From REEB76 sp049698775 (GTDB lineage Bacteria; Pseudomonadota; Gammaproteobacteria; Natronospirales; REEB76): a stretch of 64,000 nt of DNA. The position numbers and the translations under genes are program-made. Each line of letters opens with the position of its first letter. Position 1 is the first letter of the stretch. The stretch is from positions 32,354 through 96,353 of the forward strand of contig JBAVYM010000007.1 of the NCBI GenBank assembly GCA_049698775.1, read 5' to 3'. Shown in pieces: positions 24,969-33,730 of this stretch. The notes below the pieces were generated by a model. That model ran no database searches. It was not told the origin of the DNA and saw only the letters and a list, made by a program, of their open reading frames with translations.

Positions 24969-27900
24969 ATGCAACTGATCTGGCCTGCAAGTCTGCGCGC
25001 CCGGCTGGCGGTGCTGGTGGTGATCTGCACGCTGCCGGCCGTGGCAGTGATGAGCTATACGGCGGTCGAGCGCTATGACACCGCACGCAGCTATGCCTAC
25101 GGCATCAGCAATCTGGCCGCTAATGGCGTGCTGAGCCGTTATCAGGATCTGCTATCGCGCAGCCGCGACGTGCTGTCGGTGATGGCGGGGCTGCCTGCCG
25201 TGAACGCACCGGCGCCAGCGTGCGACCGGGCGCTGGCGGCGCTGCGCGCCCGAATGCCGCTGTACGCCAATCTGGCCGTAGTGTCGCTGGACGGCGAATT
25301 CCGTTGCAGCGCCGTGCCGTTTACCGGCACCTTCAACGCCAGCCATCGCGGCTGGTTCCAGCGCGTGCTGGCTACGCAGCGTTTCGCCAGCGGAGTGATT
25401 TCCCGCGGCTTTATCAGTCATCGCAGTCTGCTAGTGTTTTCCGCACCGCATTTCGATGCCCAAAGCCGGCTCATCGGCACGCTGAACGCGGTGATCTCGC
25501 CCGAGGTGCTGGAACCCCCGACCAATCAAACTCTCCTGACGCGCTACGGCGAAATCGCGCTGTTCAGCCGTGACGGCACGCTGCTGATGCGCTATCCGGA
25601 CAAAGGGGAGTTCGTCGGCAGCGACCAGTCGCATAGTCCGCTGTTCCAGGCGCTGCTGGCTGCGTCCAACGCCCAGCGCCACTCACTGCCCGGAATTGAC
25701 GGCCAGCGGCGAATTTATTCGCTGCGCCGCGTCAATACCGATGTGCCGCAGGACGCGCTGTACATCGCGAGCGGCATAGGCCGAGCCGTGTTGCAGAAAA
25801 CCGCGTTTCTGCCGCTCGCGCGGGATCTGGTCATTGTCGCGCTGATTGCGGTATTCATCGTCCTGTGCGCCTGGTGGTTCATCGGCGCATTCGTGACCGG
25901 CGGCCTGCGGCCGGTATTGCGAGCCCTGCAGTACATCGGCACGGGCGATTTGAGCGCGCGCACCGGCTTCGGCGACCGACGCGGCGAGCTGGGCGTCATC
26001 GCCCGCGGCGTGGATGGCATGGCGGAGAACCTGCAGGCGCGCGTTGCGGACCAGCAGCTCGCCGAACAACGCTATGCGGAGCTGATCGAACAGGCGGTGG
26101 AAGGCGTTACCGTGCGGCGCGCGACCGGCGAATACGTGCTGGTCAACAAAGCCTTCTGCAACATGCTGGGGTACAGTCGCGAACAACTGCTGCACATGCG
26201 CATTACCGATGTGATTGAATCCTCGGAACAGCGCGGCCACCGGCTCAAGCCGGGCGAATCGGCGCGCTTCGAATCATGGATGTACCACAAGGACGGCCAT
26301 CGGGTGTTCGTGGAAGCGAGTTCCTTGCGGCTGGCCAACGGTGACATCCAGTCCGTGCAGCGCGACATTGGCGAGCGGATCGAGACGCGGCGCAAGCTCG
26401 AGGACAGCGAGCGCCATTACCGCGAACTGGTGGAACAAGCCATCGTGGGTATTCTGACGCGCCGGCCGACGGGAGAAATCCTGTTCGTGAACGAAGCGCT
26501 CTGCCGCATGACCGGTTACAACCGCGCGGAGCTGGTTGGTATGCACATCAGCCGGCTGGTGAACGCCTCGGACGCCGAAGCCATCCGTCGCGTCGGGCAG
26601 GTGACGGAAGGCGAAACCGTGAGCTTCCAGTCCCGCCTGCGGCACAAGGACGGCAGCATTATTCACGAGGAGCTGAGCGCGCGGCGTCTCGAAAACGGCA
26701 ACATCCAGGTCATCATCAATGACATCACCGCGCGCGTGACGGCCGAGCAGCGGCTCACGGACGAGCGCGATTTCGTGTTCCACGTGCTCGACGCCCTGCC
26801 CGGGGGTTTTTACGTGTTCAACTCCCAGGGACAATTCCTGCGCTGGAACCAGCAACTGGAGGAAATCACGGGTTACGGCATGGAAGAAATGAAACGCATC
26901 ACGTCCGCCGATATCGTGCCGCCGGACCGGCGCGCCACTCACGCGCGGCTGGTTGGGGAAATTCTGAGCGGCGCGGACATGCAAGGTGAAACGGAACTCT
27001 ACTGCAAGGACGGCGCGCGTATTCCGTATTACTACGTGGCGCGCCACTTTCACTGGCGGGGCCAGGATTGCGTGGTTGGCATAGGCGTGGACATCAGTGC
27101 CCGTAAACAGGCAGAGGCGCATCTTCAAGAGCAACAGCAGTTGCTCAGCGAGACGATCAACAGCCTGCCGGGCCTGTTTTCCCTGTCCACCAACCAGGGC
27201 CATTTCCTGATGTGGAATCGCCATCTCGAACAGCTTTCCGGTTACTCCGCGGAGGAACTTGGCAACCTGAAGCCGCTCGCTCTTATCGCACCGGAGCAAC
27301 GAGCACTGCTCGCCAAACACATCGCCGAGGTATTCAGCCGCGGCGAGTCCAGCGTCGAGGCGGACTTTGTGTGCCGCGACGGCCGCCGCATTCCGCATTA
27401 TTTCATTGGCCGGCGCCTGACGTGGCGCGGCCAGCCCTGTGTGGCGGGCGTGGCTCTGGATATCAGTACACGCCGTGAAGCCGAGCAGCGCGCACAAATC
27501 TATCTGGAGGAACTGCAACAACTTTCCAAGCGCCTGCTGGATATCCAGGAGGACGAGCGCAGGCAGATCGCGCGCGAACTGCACGACGAATTGGGCCAGG
27601 GGCTGAGCGCCGCTTTGCTGAACCTGGAAGACTTGGCGAGCCAGGTCAGTTCAGCTGGCTTGGCCGCGCAAATTGACCGGACCTCCGCCATCCTCGTCGA
27701 GCTCACGCAGCAGGTACGGACGCTGTCGCTGAATATGCGCCCATCGGTGCTGGACGATCTGGGGCTGGCGGCGGCGGTGCGCTGGTATCTGCGCGAGCGG
27801 GTGGAGACCACGGGCCTGAAAGTGGTACTGGACATTGATAAATCCCTGCCGCGGTTGGCGCCGTTGATTGAAACCACTTGTTTCCGGGTTTTGCAAAGCG

Positions 27901-28160
27901 CGCTTACCAATGTGTTGCGGCACGCACAGGCGCAGCGGGTCGAGGTCGGCTTGCAGCAAGCAGGCGCCGAGTTGGTGTTCACCCTCCACGACGACGGCCG
28001 TGGTTTCGACGTAAAGGCGGCGCGCCGCAATGCACTCGCCGGCAAAAGTTTCGGCCTGCTCGGCATGGAAGAGCGGGTGCGCTTGGCCGGCGGCCGGCTT
28101 GAAATCAGCTCGAACCGGCAGGACGGCACGCGCCTGCGCATAACGTTGCCTCTGGCTTGA
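24969..28160 (+). CDS. Multi-PAS sensor histidine kinase (HisKA_3, NarX type)
   Basis: About 1063 residues. Two membrane helices (near residues 9-30 and 287-310) flank a periplasmic double-CACHE-like sensor; then a HAMP region, four PAS domains (starting near 367, 482, 600 and 724), a HisKA_3 dimerisation domain with ELHDELGQGL (phospho-His near 870) and an HATPase with NVLRHAQA and DDGRGFDV. Kinases of this subfamily partner NarL-type regulators such as the one at 23737 and the receiver protein directly after it. The first ATG of the frame is at 24882; 24969 is preferred because it precedes the first helix closely. The signal is unknown. Confidence 0.88.
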   Translation: MQLIWPASLRARLAVLVVICTLPAVAVMSYTAVERYDTARSYAYGISNLAANGVLSRYQDLLSRSRDVLSVMAGLPAVNAPAPACDRALAALRARMPLYANLAVVSLDGEFRCSAVPFTGTFNASHRGWFQRVLATQRFASGVISRGFISHRSLLVFSAPHFDAQSRLIGTLNAVISPEVLEPPTNQTLLTRYGEIALFSRDGTLLMRYPDKGEFVGSDQSHSPLFQALLAASNAQRHSLPGIDGQRRIYSLRRVNTDVPQDALYIASGIGRAVLQKTAFLPLARDLVIVALIAVFIVLCAWWFIGAFVTGGLRPVLRALQYIGTGDLSARTGFGDRRGELGVIARGVDGMAENLQARVADQQLAEQRYAELIEQAVEGVTVRRATGEYVLVNKAFCNMLGYSREQLLHMRITDVIESSEQRGHRLKPGESARFESWMYHKDGHRVFVEASSLRLANGDIQSVQRDIGERIETRRKLEDSERHYRELVEQAIVGILTRRPTGEILFVNEALCRMTGYNRAELVGMHISRLVNASDAEAIRRVGQVTEGETVSFQSRLRHKDGSIIHEELSARRLENGNIQVIINDITARVTAEQRLTDERDFVFHVLDALPGGFYVFNSQGQFLRWNQQLEEITGYGMEEMKRITSADIVPPDRRATHARLVGEILSGADMQGETELYCKDGARIPYYYVARHFHWRGQDCVVGIGVDISARKQAEAHLQEQQQLLSETINSLPGLFSLSTNQGHFLMWNRHLEQLSGYSAEELGNLKPLALIAPEQRALLAKHIAEVFSRGESSVEADFVCRDGRRIPHYFIGRRLTWRGQPCVAGVALDISTRREAEQRAQIYLEELQQLSKRLLDIQEDERRQIARELHDELGQGLSAALLNLEDLASQVSSAGLAAQIDRTSAILVELTQQVRTLSLNMRPSVLDDLGLAAAVRWYLRERVETTGLKVVLDIDKSLPRLAPLIETTCFRVLQSALTNVLRHAQAQRVEVGLQQAGAELVFTLHDDGRGFDVKAARRNALAGKSFGLLGMEERVRLAGGRLEISSNRQDGTRLRITLPLA

Positions 28161-28360
28161 AAGCTTCCCGGGACACTCGCAGGCGGGCAAAAAATCTTCC
28201 CGCCTGGCCCTCATGGGTGTCGCGGTCTGTCAGGCTTTTTCACGGGAAAAATCAGGAATTTTCTGATAACACCCAGCCGCGTATAGGTTGATGCTTGGCC
28301 CAAGCGTAGCGGAACCTGGCCGCAGTACCGGCGAAGATGGCAAGAGCAGGGGGTATCGCA

Positions 28361-28720
28361 ATGCGCGTGCTGCTGGTGGATGACAATGACTTGTTCCTGG
28401 ATACGCTGGCCGGGCAGTTGGCGCGGAACAGCGATATTGCGATGGTGGGCCGCGCGCGCAAGAGCCGCGACGGTTTGCGGCTGGCGGAGGAACTCAAACC
28501 GGATGTGGTGATTGTGGATTTGTGCATGCCGGACATGGATGGCCTGGAGCTGACGCAGCGGCTGAAAAGCCAGGCGCAGCCGCCGCGGGTGGTGATTCTT
28601 TCCCTGTACACCGAGTCCGAATACCGGGAGCGCGCGCGGCAAGTCGGCGCGGACGCCTATCTCGCAAAAAGTGCCGTACACGCCGATCTGGTCCCGCTGC
28701 TGTGCGCGCTGTGCAAATGA
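28361..28720 (+). CDS. Receiver-only response regulator
   Basis: A 119-residue single receiver domain: LLVDDNDLF acidic pocket, phosphoacceptor Asp in VIVDLCMPDMDG, Ser in VILSLYTES, and Lys in YLAKSAV. It is closest to NarL-type receivers but stops where the linker to a helix-turn-helix would begin, so it cannot bind DNA by itself. A GGGGG-containing ribosome-binding site precedes the ATG. It may act as a phosphate sink or allosteric partner for the upstream kinase, or be a truncated regulator. Confidence 0.85.
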   Translation: MRVLLVDDNDLFLDTLAGQLARNSDIAMVGRARKSRDGLRLAEELKPDVVIVDLCMPDMDGLELTQRLKSQAQPPRVVILSLYTESEYRERARQVGADAYLAKSAVHADLVPLLCALCK

Positions 28721-28747
28721 CCGGACGGCCACCAACGGTTTGGCGGA

Positions 28748-30139
28748 TTATTTGTCGCTGAGCTTGCGTGTGAGTGTGTTGCGTCCGATGCCGAGCAATT
28801 TCGCGGCCTGCTGACGGCCGCCGCTGGTTTGTTCAAGCGCGGCCGTAATCAGAATTTTTTCCAGCGCCGCGGATGCGGCGGGAAAAATGCCGTTTTCGCC
28901 CCCCGCCAGTTGTTGTAGTGCCCAGGTCTGCAGTGCCATCTGCCAATCGTCATTGTCAGCATTCACGGCCTTGTGCTCTTGCAGCAATTCCACGAGATCG
29001 CCGCGATGCACGATGCGCCCGGACGCCATGAGCGTCAGCCGGCGGCAGGTGTTGCCGAGTTCACGCACGTTGCCTGGCCAATCCAGATCGTGCAGCGTCT
29101 GCATGGCGTCGGCCGTGAGGCGCTTCGGCTCCAGTTGCAATTCGCGCGCCGCCAACTGCATGAAATACGCCAGCAGCAGAGGAATGTCTGCGCGCCGCTC
29201 GCGCAGCGCCGGCAGGCGGATTTGCACTACGTTCAGGCGGTGAAACAGATCCTCGCGGAAGCGCCCGTCCCGCACCTGCTTTTCGAGATCCTGATGGGTG
29301 GCGGCGAGAATGCGCACGTCCACCTGCACCGGCTCATGGCCGCCGACACGGTAAAACTCGCCTTCCGCCAGCACCCGCAACAGGCGCGTCTGCAAAGCGG
29401 CCGGCATATCGCCGATTTCATCGAGAAACAGCGTGCCGCCGTGTGCCTGTTCAAACCGACCCACACGCCGCGTGTTGGCGCCGGTGAACGCGCCGCGCTC
29501 GTGGCCGAAAAATTCAGATTCCAATAACTCCGCGGGAATGGCGGCGGTATTGAGAGCGATAAATGGACGCTGACTGCGCGGACTGTGGCGGTGCAACGCG
29601 CGCGCCACCAGTTCCTTGCCGGTGCCGGATTCGCCAGTGATGAGCACCGTAAAATTGGTGCCCGCCAGCCGGCCGATGCTGCGGAATACCGTCTGCATGG
29701 CCGGCGACTCGCCAATGAGTGTTTCCGCATCCGCGATTATGCTTGCGGTCACGGTATTCGGTGTCGGTGAGGATTGCAGCGCGCGTGCAATCACTTCGAC
29801 CAATTCATCCACATCGAAAGGTTTTGGCAGATATTCGAACGCGCCGCCCTGGTAGGCCGACACGGCGCTTTGCAGATCGTTCTGGGCGGTGACCACTACC
29901 ACGGGTAATCCCGGATGGGAGCGGTGCAGCTCGCGCAGCAATTCGAGGCCATCTTCGCCGGGCAAGCGGATGTCGGTAATCAGAACATTCGGCGCGGCTC
30001 CCTTGAGCGCGCTGAGCACATCCGCCACGCGGCTGAAATCCCGCAGCGTATGGCCGGCCTGTTCCAGCGCTTCACGCATCACCCAGCGCAGCGCGGGATC
30101 GTCGTCCACCACCCAGACCTTATGCGGTGTCGCGTTCAT
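28748..30139 (-). CDS. ntrC: Nitrogen regulator NtrC (sigma-54 activator)
   Basis: A 463-residue enhancer-binding protein: receiver (residues 1-120; WVVDDDPALRWVM, phosphoacceptor in LITDIRLPGEDG), AAA+ domain with Walker A GESGTGKELVARA (near 167) and the sigma-54 contact loop GAFTGA (near 213), and a C-terminal Fis-type helix-turn-helix (AAKLLGIGRNTLTRKL). When phosphorylated by NtrB under nitrogen limitation it activates sigma-54 promoters such as the one found here ahead of glnA. The ATG at 30139 overlaps the ntrB 3' end by 20 bases. Confidence 0.96.
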   Translation of the reverse strand: MNATPHKVWVVDDDPALRWVMREALEQAGHTLRDFSRVADVLSALKGAAPNVLITDIRLPGEDGLELLRELHRSHPGLPVVVVTAQNDLQSAVSAYQGGAFEYLPKPFDVDELVEVIARALQSSPTPNTVTASIIADAETLIGESPAMQTVFRSIGRLAGTNFTVLITGESGTGKELVARALHRHSPRSQRPFIALNTAAIPAELLESEFFGHERGAFTGANTRRVGRFEQAHGGTLFLDEIGDMPAALQTRLLRVLAEGEFYRVGGHEPVQVDVRILAATHQDLEKQVRDGRFREDLFHRLNVVQIRLPALRERRADIPLLLAYFMQLAARELQLEPKRLTADAMQTLHDLDWPGNVRELGNTCRRLTLMASGRIVHRGDLVELLQEHKAVNADNDDWQMALQTWALQQLAGGENGIFPAASAALEKILITAALEQTSGGRQQAAKLLGIGRNTLTRKLSDK

Positions 30140-31223
30140 GGCTTGTTCCAATGGGAAGCAAGATGGAAAACACGGTATTGCCCGGCACGCTGGTGCATTC
30201 GATGAGGCCGTCGTGTCGTCGGACCAGTTCCTGGGCGATGCTGAGACCCAGACCCGAACCACCGGGTTTGCCACTCGTGAGCGGCGTAAACAAGTGCGGC
30301 AACATCTCCGGCGGAATGCCCGGGCCGTTGTCGGCCACGTCCACACAGGCCACCAGACGATGGCGTGTGCCGTTGAGGGTGAATTGCCGCAAGCCACGGC
30401 TGCGGAAGGTGATGACGCCGCGCTCGTCCACGGCTTCGCGTGCGTTCTTGGCGAGATTCAGCAGCACCTGGACGATCTGGTCACGGTCCAGCTGCAGCTC
30501 CGGCAGGCTGGGATCGTAATTGCGGACGATTTTGAGTTTTGCCGGCGCCGCAGCCTCCACAAGCCGCGCCACGTGTTCGAGCGGTTCGTGGAGGTTGGTG
30601 GCGACACGGTGCGAGGGCTGCGACGGACCCAGCAGGGTATCTACCAGCGCCGTGAGCCGATCCGCCTCGTGCACGATGATGCGTGTGTATTCGAGCAGCT
30701 TCGGATCTTGCAGCCGGCGCGCCAGCAGTTGCGCCGCGCCGCGCAGACCGCCCAGGGGATTTTTGATTTCATGGGCCAGATTGCCGGTCAGGGTGCGATT
30801 GAACGTGCTTTGCTCAGTCAGTGCCGCCTCGCGGGTGATGCGTAAATGCCGGTCCAAGGGTGTCATTTCCACCAGCAATTCCAGAGCGCCTTCGTTTTCG
30901 GCCACGGGTGAAATCGTGCAATCCACTACGATCGTGTGAGGTGTTTTGGAGGCACCGATCTCCACCGCCAACTCCCGCTGGGTGACAGTCTCGCCGCTGG
31001 CCAAGGCGCGTTTCAGGATAGCCGCGAGTTCGCTGGCGCGCGGCAGGTTTGCCGTGAGCGCCATTCCCCGACAGCGCTGTCCGTCCAAGTTCAGCAGGGT
31101 TTCGGCCGCCGGGTTCAAATAACGCAGGTGGAGCGCATCGTCCAGCCACAGAATTCCGGTGGTTTGGTTCTCAAGCAAAAGACCAAGGAAGTTTGAGGAA
31201 TTCGATTCAGACATTTGCACCAT
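30120..31223 (-). CDS. ntrB: Nitrogen sensor kinase/phosphatase NtrB
   Basis: A 367-residue soluble kinase: N-terminal PAS domain (ILWLDDALHLRYLNPAAETL), dimerisation domain with NLAHEIKNPLGGL (phospho-His151) and HATPase motifs NLAKNAREAV, DNGPGIP and GSGLGLSIAQ. With PII it sets the phosphorylation state of NtrC. ATG codons at 31223 and 31214 are both usable. The upstream one lies inside a palindrome that looks like an NtrC site, which suggests the operon has its own autoregulated promoter. Confidence 0.95.
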   Translation of the reverse strand: MVQMSESNSSNFLGLLLENQTTGILWLDDALHLRYLNPAAETLLNLDGQRCRGMALTANLPRASELAAILKRALASGETVTQRELAVEIGASKTPHTIVVDCTISPVAENEGALELLVEMTPLDRHLRITREAALTEQSTFNRTLTGNLAHEIKNPLGGLRGAAQLLARRLQDPKLLEYTRIIVHEADRLTALVDTLLGPSQPSHRVATNLHEPLEHVARLVEAAAPAKLKIVRNYDPSLPELQLDRDQIVQVLLNLAKNAREAVDERGVITFRSRGLRQFTLNGTRHRLVACVDVADNGPGIPPEMLPHLFTPLTSGKPGGSGLGLSIAQELVRRHDGLIECTSVPGNTVFSILLPIGTSHERDTA

Positions 31224-31232
31224 TGTAGTGCA
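31216..31232. promoter_or_regulatory. Probable NtrC-binding site over the ntrB start
   Basis: TGCACCATTGTAGTGCA has the arms TGCAC and GTGCA separated by seven bases, the spacing and sequence of the NtrC consensus (TGCACCA-N3-TGGTGCA). It covers the first ntrB ATG. In E. coli an NtrC site overlapping the glnL promoter represses it; a similar autoregulation is inferred here. Confidence 0.65.
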
Positions 31233-31240
31233 AATGCACT

Positions 31241-31771
31241 TTAACGGGGCGGTTTAGGTGCCAAAATGCTCTTTTGCTGTACGTAGAAGGTGACCGGACC
31301 AGCTGACATAGAAGCTCCATTCGCAGCGTTCAGCGTCGCGGAAGCGGTATGTTCGCCGCGGGGCACGTCCTTGAAGGTCACCGACGTATTCCCGGTCGGA
31401 CCGATGGTCTGACCGTCCAGGTGATAAGTGATGGTGTCGCCATTGCGCAGCTCGGGAGCCACGCTCACGGACACGGTGACCTCATGCGTATACCAGAGAT
31501 TGGCTTGACTGCCGGGCGAGGCCAGCGTGAATTGGGTATATCCGGCCATGGGCGCCGTGGGTGGTAACGGTGGCGGTGCGGGCATGTCGCTGACCGAGGG
31601 CGGTGCATAGGTCTGGGTTTTGGGGAGCTGCACCTTCTCCGCGCCAGGGTGCGGATGATCGGTGTAATGCACGTTGCCTTGGTCATCCACCCATTTGTAC
31701 ACGCTTTGCGCCTGGGCAAACCCGGCGCCTAAAACCAAGGCCAGCAGCAGTGTGAATGCCAGTTTGTACAT
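31241..31771 (-). CDS. DUF4124-domain exported protein
   Basis: A 176-residue protein with a signal peptide (LLLALVLGAGFAQA) followed by VYKWVDDQGNVHYTDHPHPG, the DUF4124 motif, a Pro-rich segment and a C-terminal immunoglobulin-like beta domain (TVSVSVAPELRNGDTITYHL). Proteins of this type often sit between glnA and ntrB in gammaproteobacteria; their function is unknown. Seventeen bases separate its stop from the first possible ntrB start. Confidence 0.85.
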   Translation of the reverse strand: MYKLAFTLLLALVLGAGFAQAQSVYKWVDDQGNVHYTDHPHPGAEKVQLPKTQTYAPPSVSDMPAPPPLPPTAPMAGYTQFTLASPGSQANLWYTHEVTVSVSVAPELRNGDTITYHLDGQTIGPTGNTSVTFKDVPRGEHTASATLNAANGASMSAGPVTFYVQQKSILAPKPPR

Positions 31772-31935
31772 GTTTGAAGCCTAGTCAGTTTGCCGTACCT
31801 GGGCAAGTGTCTGCCAAGATAAAATAGCGTCGTGCCCACTCGGATGTTGACGTTTTGTTGACTTGAGGTCATTAAACTTCGTTAAGGAAATCCATGCACG
31901 AACCTACTTGTAAAAATGGACTGGACGGTCTAGTC

Positions 31936-31982
31936 TAAGCACTTGGATTCAGTCTAACTGATTCCCCAGTTAAGCACTTGGA
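31936..31982 (+). repeat. Two direct copies of TAAGCACTTGGA
   Basis: TAAGCACTTGGA occurs at 31936-31947 and 31971-31982, 35 bases apart, each preceded by AGT or AGTC. The second copy ends nine bases before the first hairpin of the candidate small RNA. They may be regulator-binding sites for its promoter. I see no good -35/-10 pair here. Confidence 0.5.
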
Positions 31983-31990
31983 ATGATCTC

Positions 31991-32157
31991 AACCGCCCTG
32001 AATCTGAAGGGTGGTTTATCGGTCCCAACAGCGCACCTCCCCGGTGCGCTGAACCGGCCCCGTTTCTCCCTTTCGGGGCCGGCCGGGCGTCTCCCCAAGC
32101 GCCCGGAAGCTTGCCGGCGTACCGTTTCCCCATCCCCCGGTGCGCCGGCTTTTTTAT
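31991..32157 (+). ncRNA. Candidate small RNA with four C-rich hairpin loops
   Basis: Five consecutive stem-loops with almost no spare sequence. H0: 31991-31999/32008-32016. H1: AGCGCACC/GGTGCGCT (32030-32037/32043-32050), loop TCCCC. H2: CCGGCCCCG/CGGGGCCGG (32054-32062/32074-32082), loop containing TCTCCC. H3: CCGGGCG/CGCCCGG (32083-32089/32100-32106), loop containing TCTCCCC. H4: 12-bp stem (32113-32124/32138-32149), loop with two CCCC blocks, then TTTTTT. The T-run sets the + strand as the transcribed one. C-rich loops (UCCCC) are the pairing sites of small RNAs such as RsaE and Xanthomonas sX13, which bind G-rich ribosome-binding sites. Read on the minus strand the loops are GGGGA, which would instead suit CsrA/RsmA, but that strand lacks a T-run. 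Confidence 0.65.
32113..32155 (+). terminator. Intrinsic terminator of the candidate small RNA
   Basis: Stem GCCGGCGTACCG (32113-32124) with CGGTGCGCCGGC (32138-32149), one G-T pair, loop of 13 bases with two CCCC blocks, followed by six T (32150-32155). It faces the + strand and ends 55 bases before the glnA stop on the other strand. Confidence 0.85.
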
Positions 32158-32210
32158 CCCGATTCACGCGCACATGCAAATCCCGGTTCGGATACAAATG
32201 CGCATAAGCT

Positions 32211-33620
32211 TCAAAGGCTGAAATACATGTCGAATTCCACTGGATGGGTGGTCATGCGCAGGCGCGTGACTTCCTGCATCTTGAGAGCGATGTAGGCGTC
32301 AATCACGTCATCACTGAACACGCCGCCCGCCTTGAGAAAGGCACGATCCTTATCGAGGTGCTCGAGCGCCATGTCCAGCGAGTAGCACACCTGCGGGATA
32401 TTCTTTTCCTCTTCCGGCGGCAGGTCGTAGAGATCCTTGTCCATGGCCTCGCCCGGATGGATCTTGTTCTGGATACCATCGAGACCGGCCAACAACATGG
32501 CGCTGAAGGCGAAGTAAGGATTGGCGCTCGAATCCGGGAAACGCACCTCGATACGCCGAGCCTTGGGGTTCGCCACATACGGGATGCGGATCGAGGCGGA
32601 GCGGTTGCGCGCCGAATACGCCAGCATCACCGGCGCCTCGAAATGCGGCACCAACCGCTTGTAACTGTTGGTGCCGGCGTTGGTGAAGGCGTTCAGCGCA
32701 CGCGCGTGTTTGATGATGCCGCCGATGTAATAAAGCGCGGTCTCCGACAGACCGCCATAAAGATTGCCGCTGAACAGGTTTTTGCCGTCTTTCGCGAGCG
32801 ATTGGTGCACGTGCATGCCGCTGCCGTTGTCCCCGACCAGCGGTTTCGGCATGAAAGTGGCGGTCTTGCCATAGGCATGCGCCACATTCATGACCACGTA
32901 TTTCAGCACCTGCACCTGATCGGCTTTCTTGACGAGCGTCCCGAAGCTCACGCCGATTTCGCACTGGCCGGCGGTCGCCACTTCATGGTGATGCACCTCA
33001 GTCTTCAAGCCCATCTCCTCGAGCGTCAGGCACATGGCGGAGCGGATGTCCTGTAGTGCGTCCACCGGCGGTACCGGGAAGTAGCCGCCTTTGATGCCTG
33101 GGCGATGGCCGATGTTGCCCCCCGCATAGGCGGTTTCCGAATTCCAGCCGGCTTCCTTGGAATCAATTTTGTAGAACGAGCCGCTGATGTCGGAGCCCCA
33201 GCGAATATCGTCAAAAATGAAGAACTCATTTTCAGGGCCGAAGTAGGCGGCGTCGGCGACGCCAGTGGATTTCAGATAGGCTTCGGCGCGCTTGGCGAGC
33301 GAGCGCGGATCGCGGCCATAACCCTGCATGGTGGCAGGCTCGATCACGTCGCAGCGCAGATTGACGGTGGCTTCCTCGAAGAACGGATCGAGAACCGCGG
33401 TAGCGGGATCCGGCAGCAGGATCATGTCGGACTCGTTGATGCCCTTCCAGCCGGCGATAGAGGAGCCGTCGAACATCTTGCCGTCTTCGAACAGTCCCTC
33501 GTCCACGCTGTCGGCCGGCACGCTCACGTGCTGCTCCTTGCCACGGCTGTCGGTGAAACGGAAATCCACAAACTTCGCGCCTTCCTTGGCAATCAGCTCG
33601 AGTACGTCTTTGGCGATCAT
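32211..33620 (-). CDS. glnA: Glutamine synthetase, type I
   Basis: A 469-residue enzyme forming glutamine from glutamate, ammonia and ATP; cytoplasmic dodecamer. Features are the latch region DFRFTDSRGKEQHVS, metal/substrate motifs FFIFDDIRW and GDNGSGMHVHQS, the ATP loop NRSASIRIP, and the adenylylation Tyr in KDLYDLPPEE, so it is probably controlled by GlnE. The ATG at 33620 has a GGAG ribosome-binding site. A sigma-54 promoter and NtrC sites lie directly upstream. Confidence 0.97.
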   Translation of the reverse strand: MIAKDVLELIAKEGAKFVDFRFTDSRGKEQHVSVPADSVDEGLFEDGKMFDGSSIAGWKGINESDMILLPDPATAVLDPFFEEATVNLRCDVIEPATMQGYGRDPRSLAKRAEAYLKSTGVADAAYFGPENEFFIFDDIRWGSDISGSFYKIDSKEAGWNSETAYAGGNIGHRPGIKGGYFPVPPVDALQDIRSAMCLTLEEMGLKTEVHHHEVATAGQCEIGVSFGTLVKKADQVQVLKYVVMNVAHAYGKTATFMPKPLVGDNGSGMHVHQSLAKDGKNLFSGNLYGGLSETALYYIGGIIKHARALNAFTNAGTNSYKRLVPHFEAPVMLAYSARNRSASIRIPYVANPKARRIEVRFPDSSANPYFAFSAMLLAGLDGIQNKIHPGEAMDKDLYDLPPEEEKNIPQVCYSLDMALEHLDKDRAFLKAGGVFSDDVIDAYIALKMQEVTRLRMTTHPVEFDMYFSL

Positions 33621-33654
33621 GGCGAACTCCGGGACGGGGGGTGTTGTATTACAT

Positions 33655-33671
33655 AGCAAGCCGTATGCCAA
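33655..33671 (-). promoter_or_regulatory. Sigma-54 (-24/-12) promoter of glnA
   Basis: On the minus strand TTGGCATACGGCTTGCT matches the RpoN consensus TGGCAC-N5-TTGC with exact spacing (GG at -24, GC at -12). The transcript would start near 33643, about 23 bases before the glnA ATG. Confidence 0.85.
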
Positions 33672-33730
33672 ATTCTGGTTCTTGTTTTCTGGCACTTTGC
33701 AGGCTGCACTGCGCCCAAAAGTAGCTCGTC

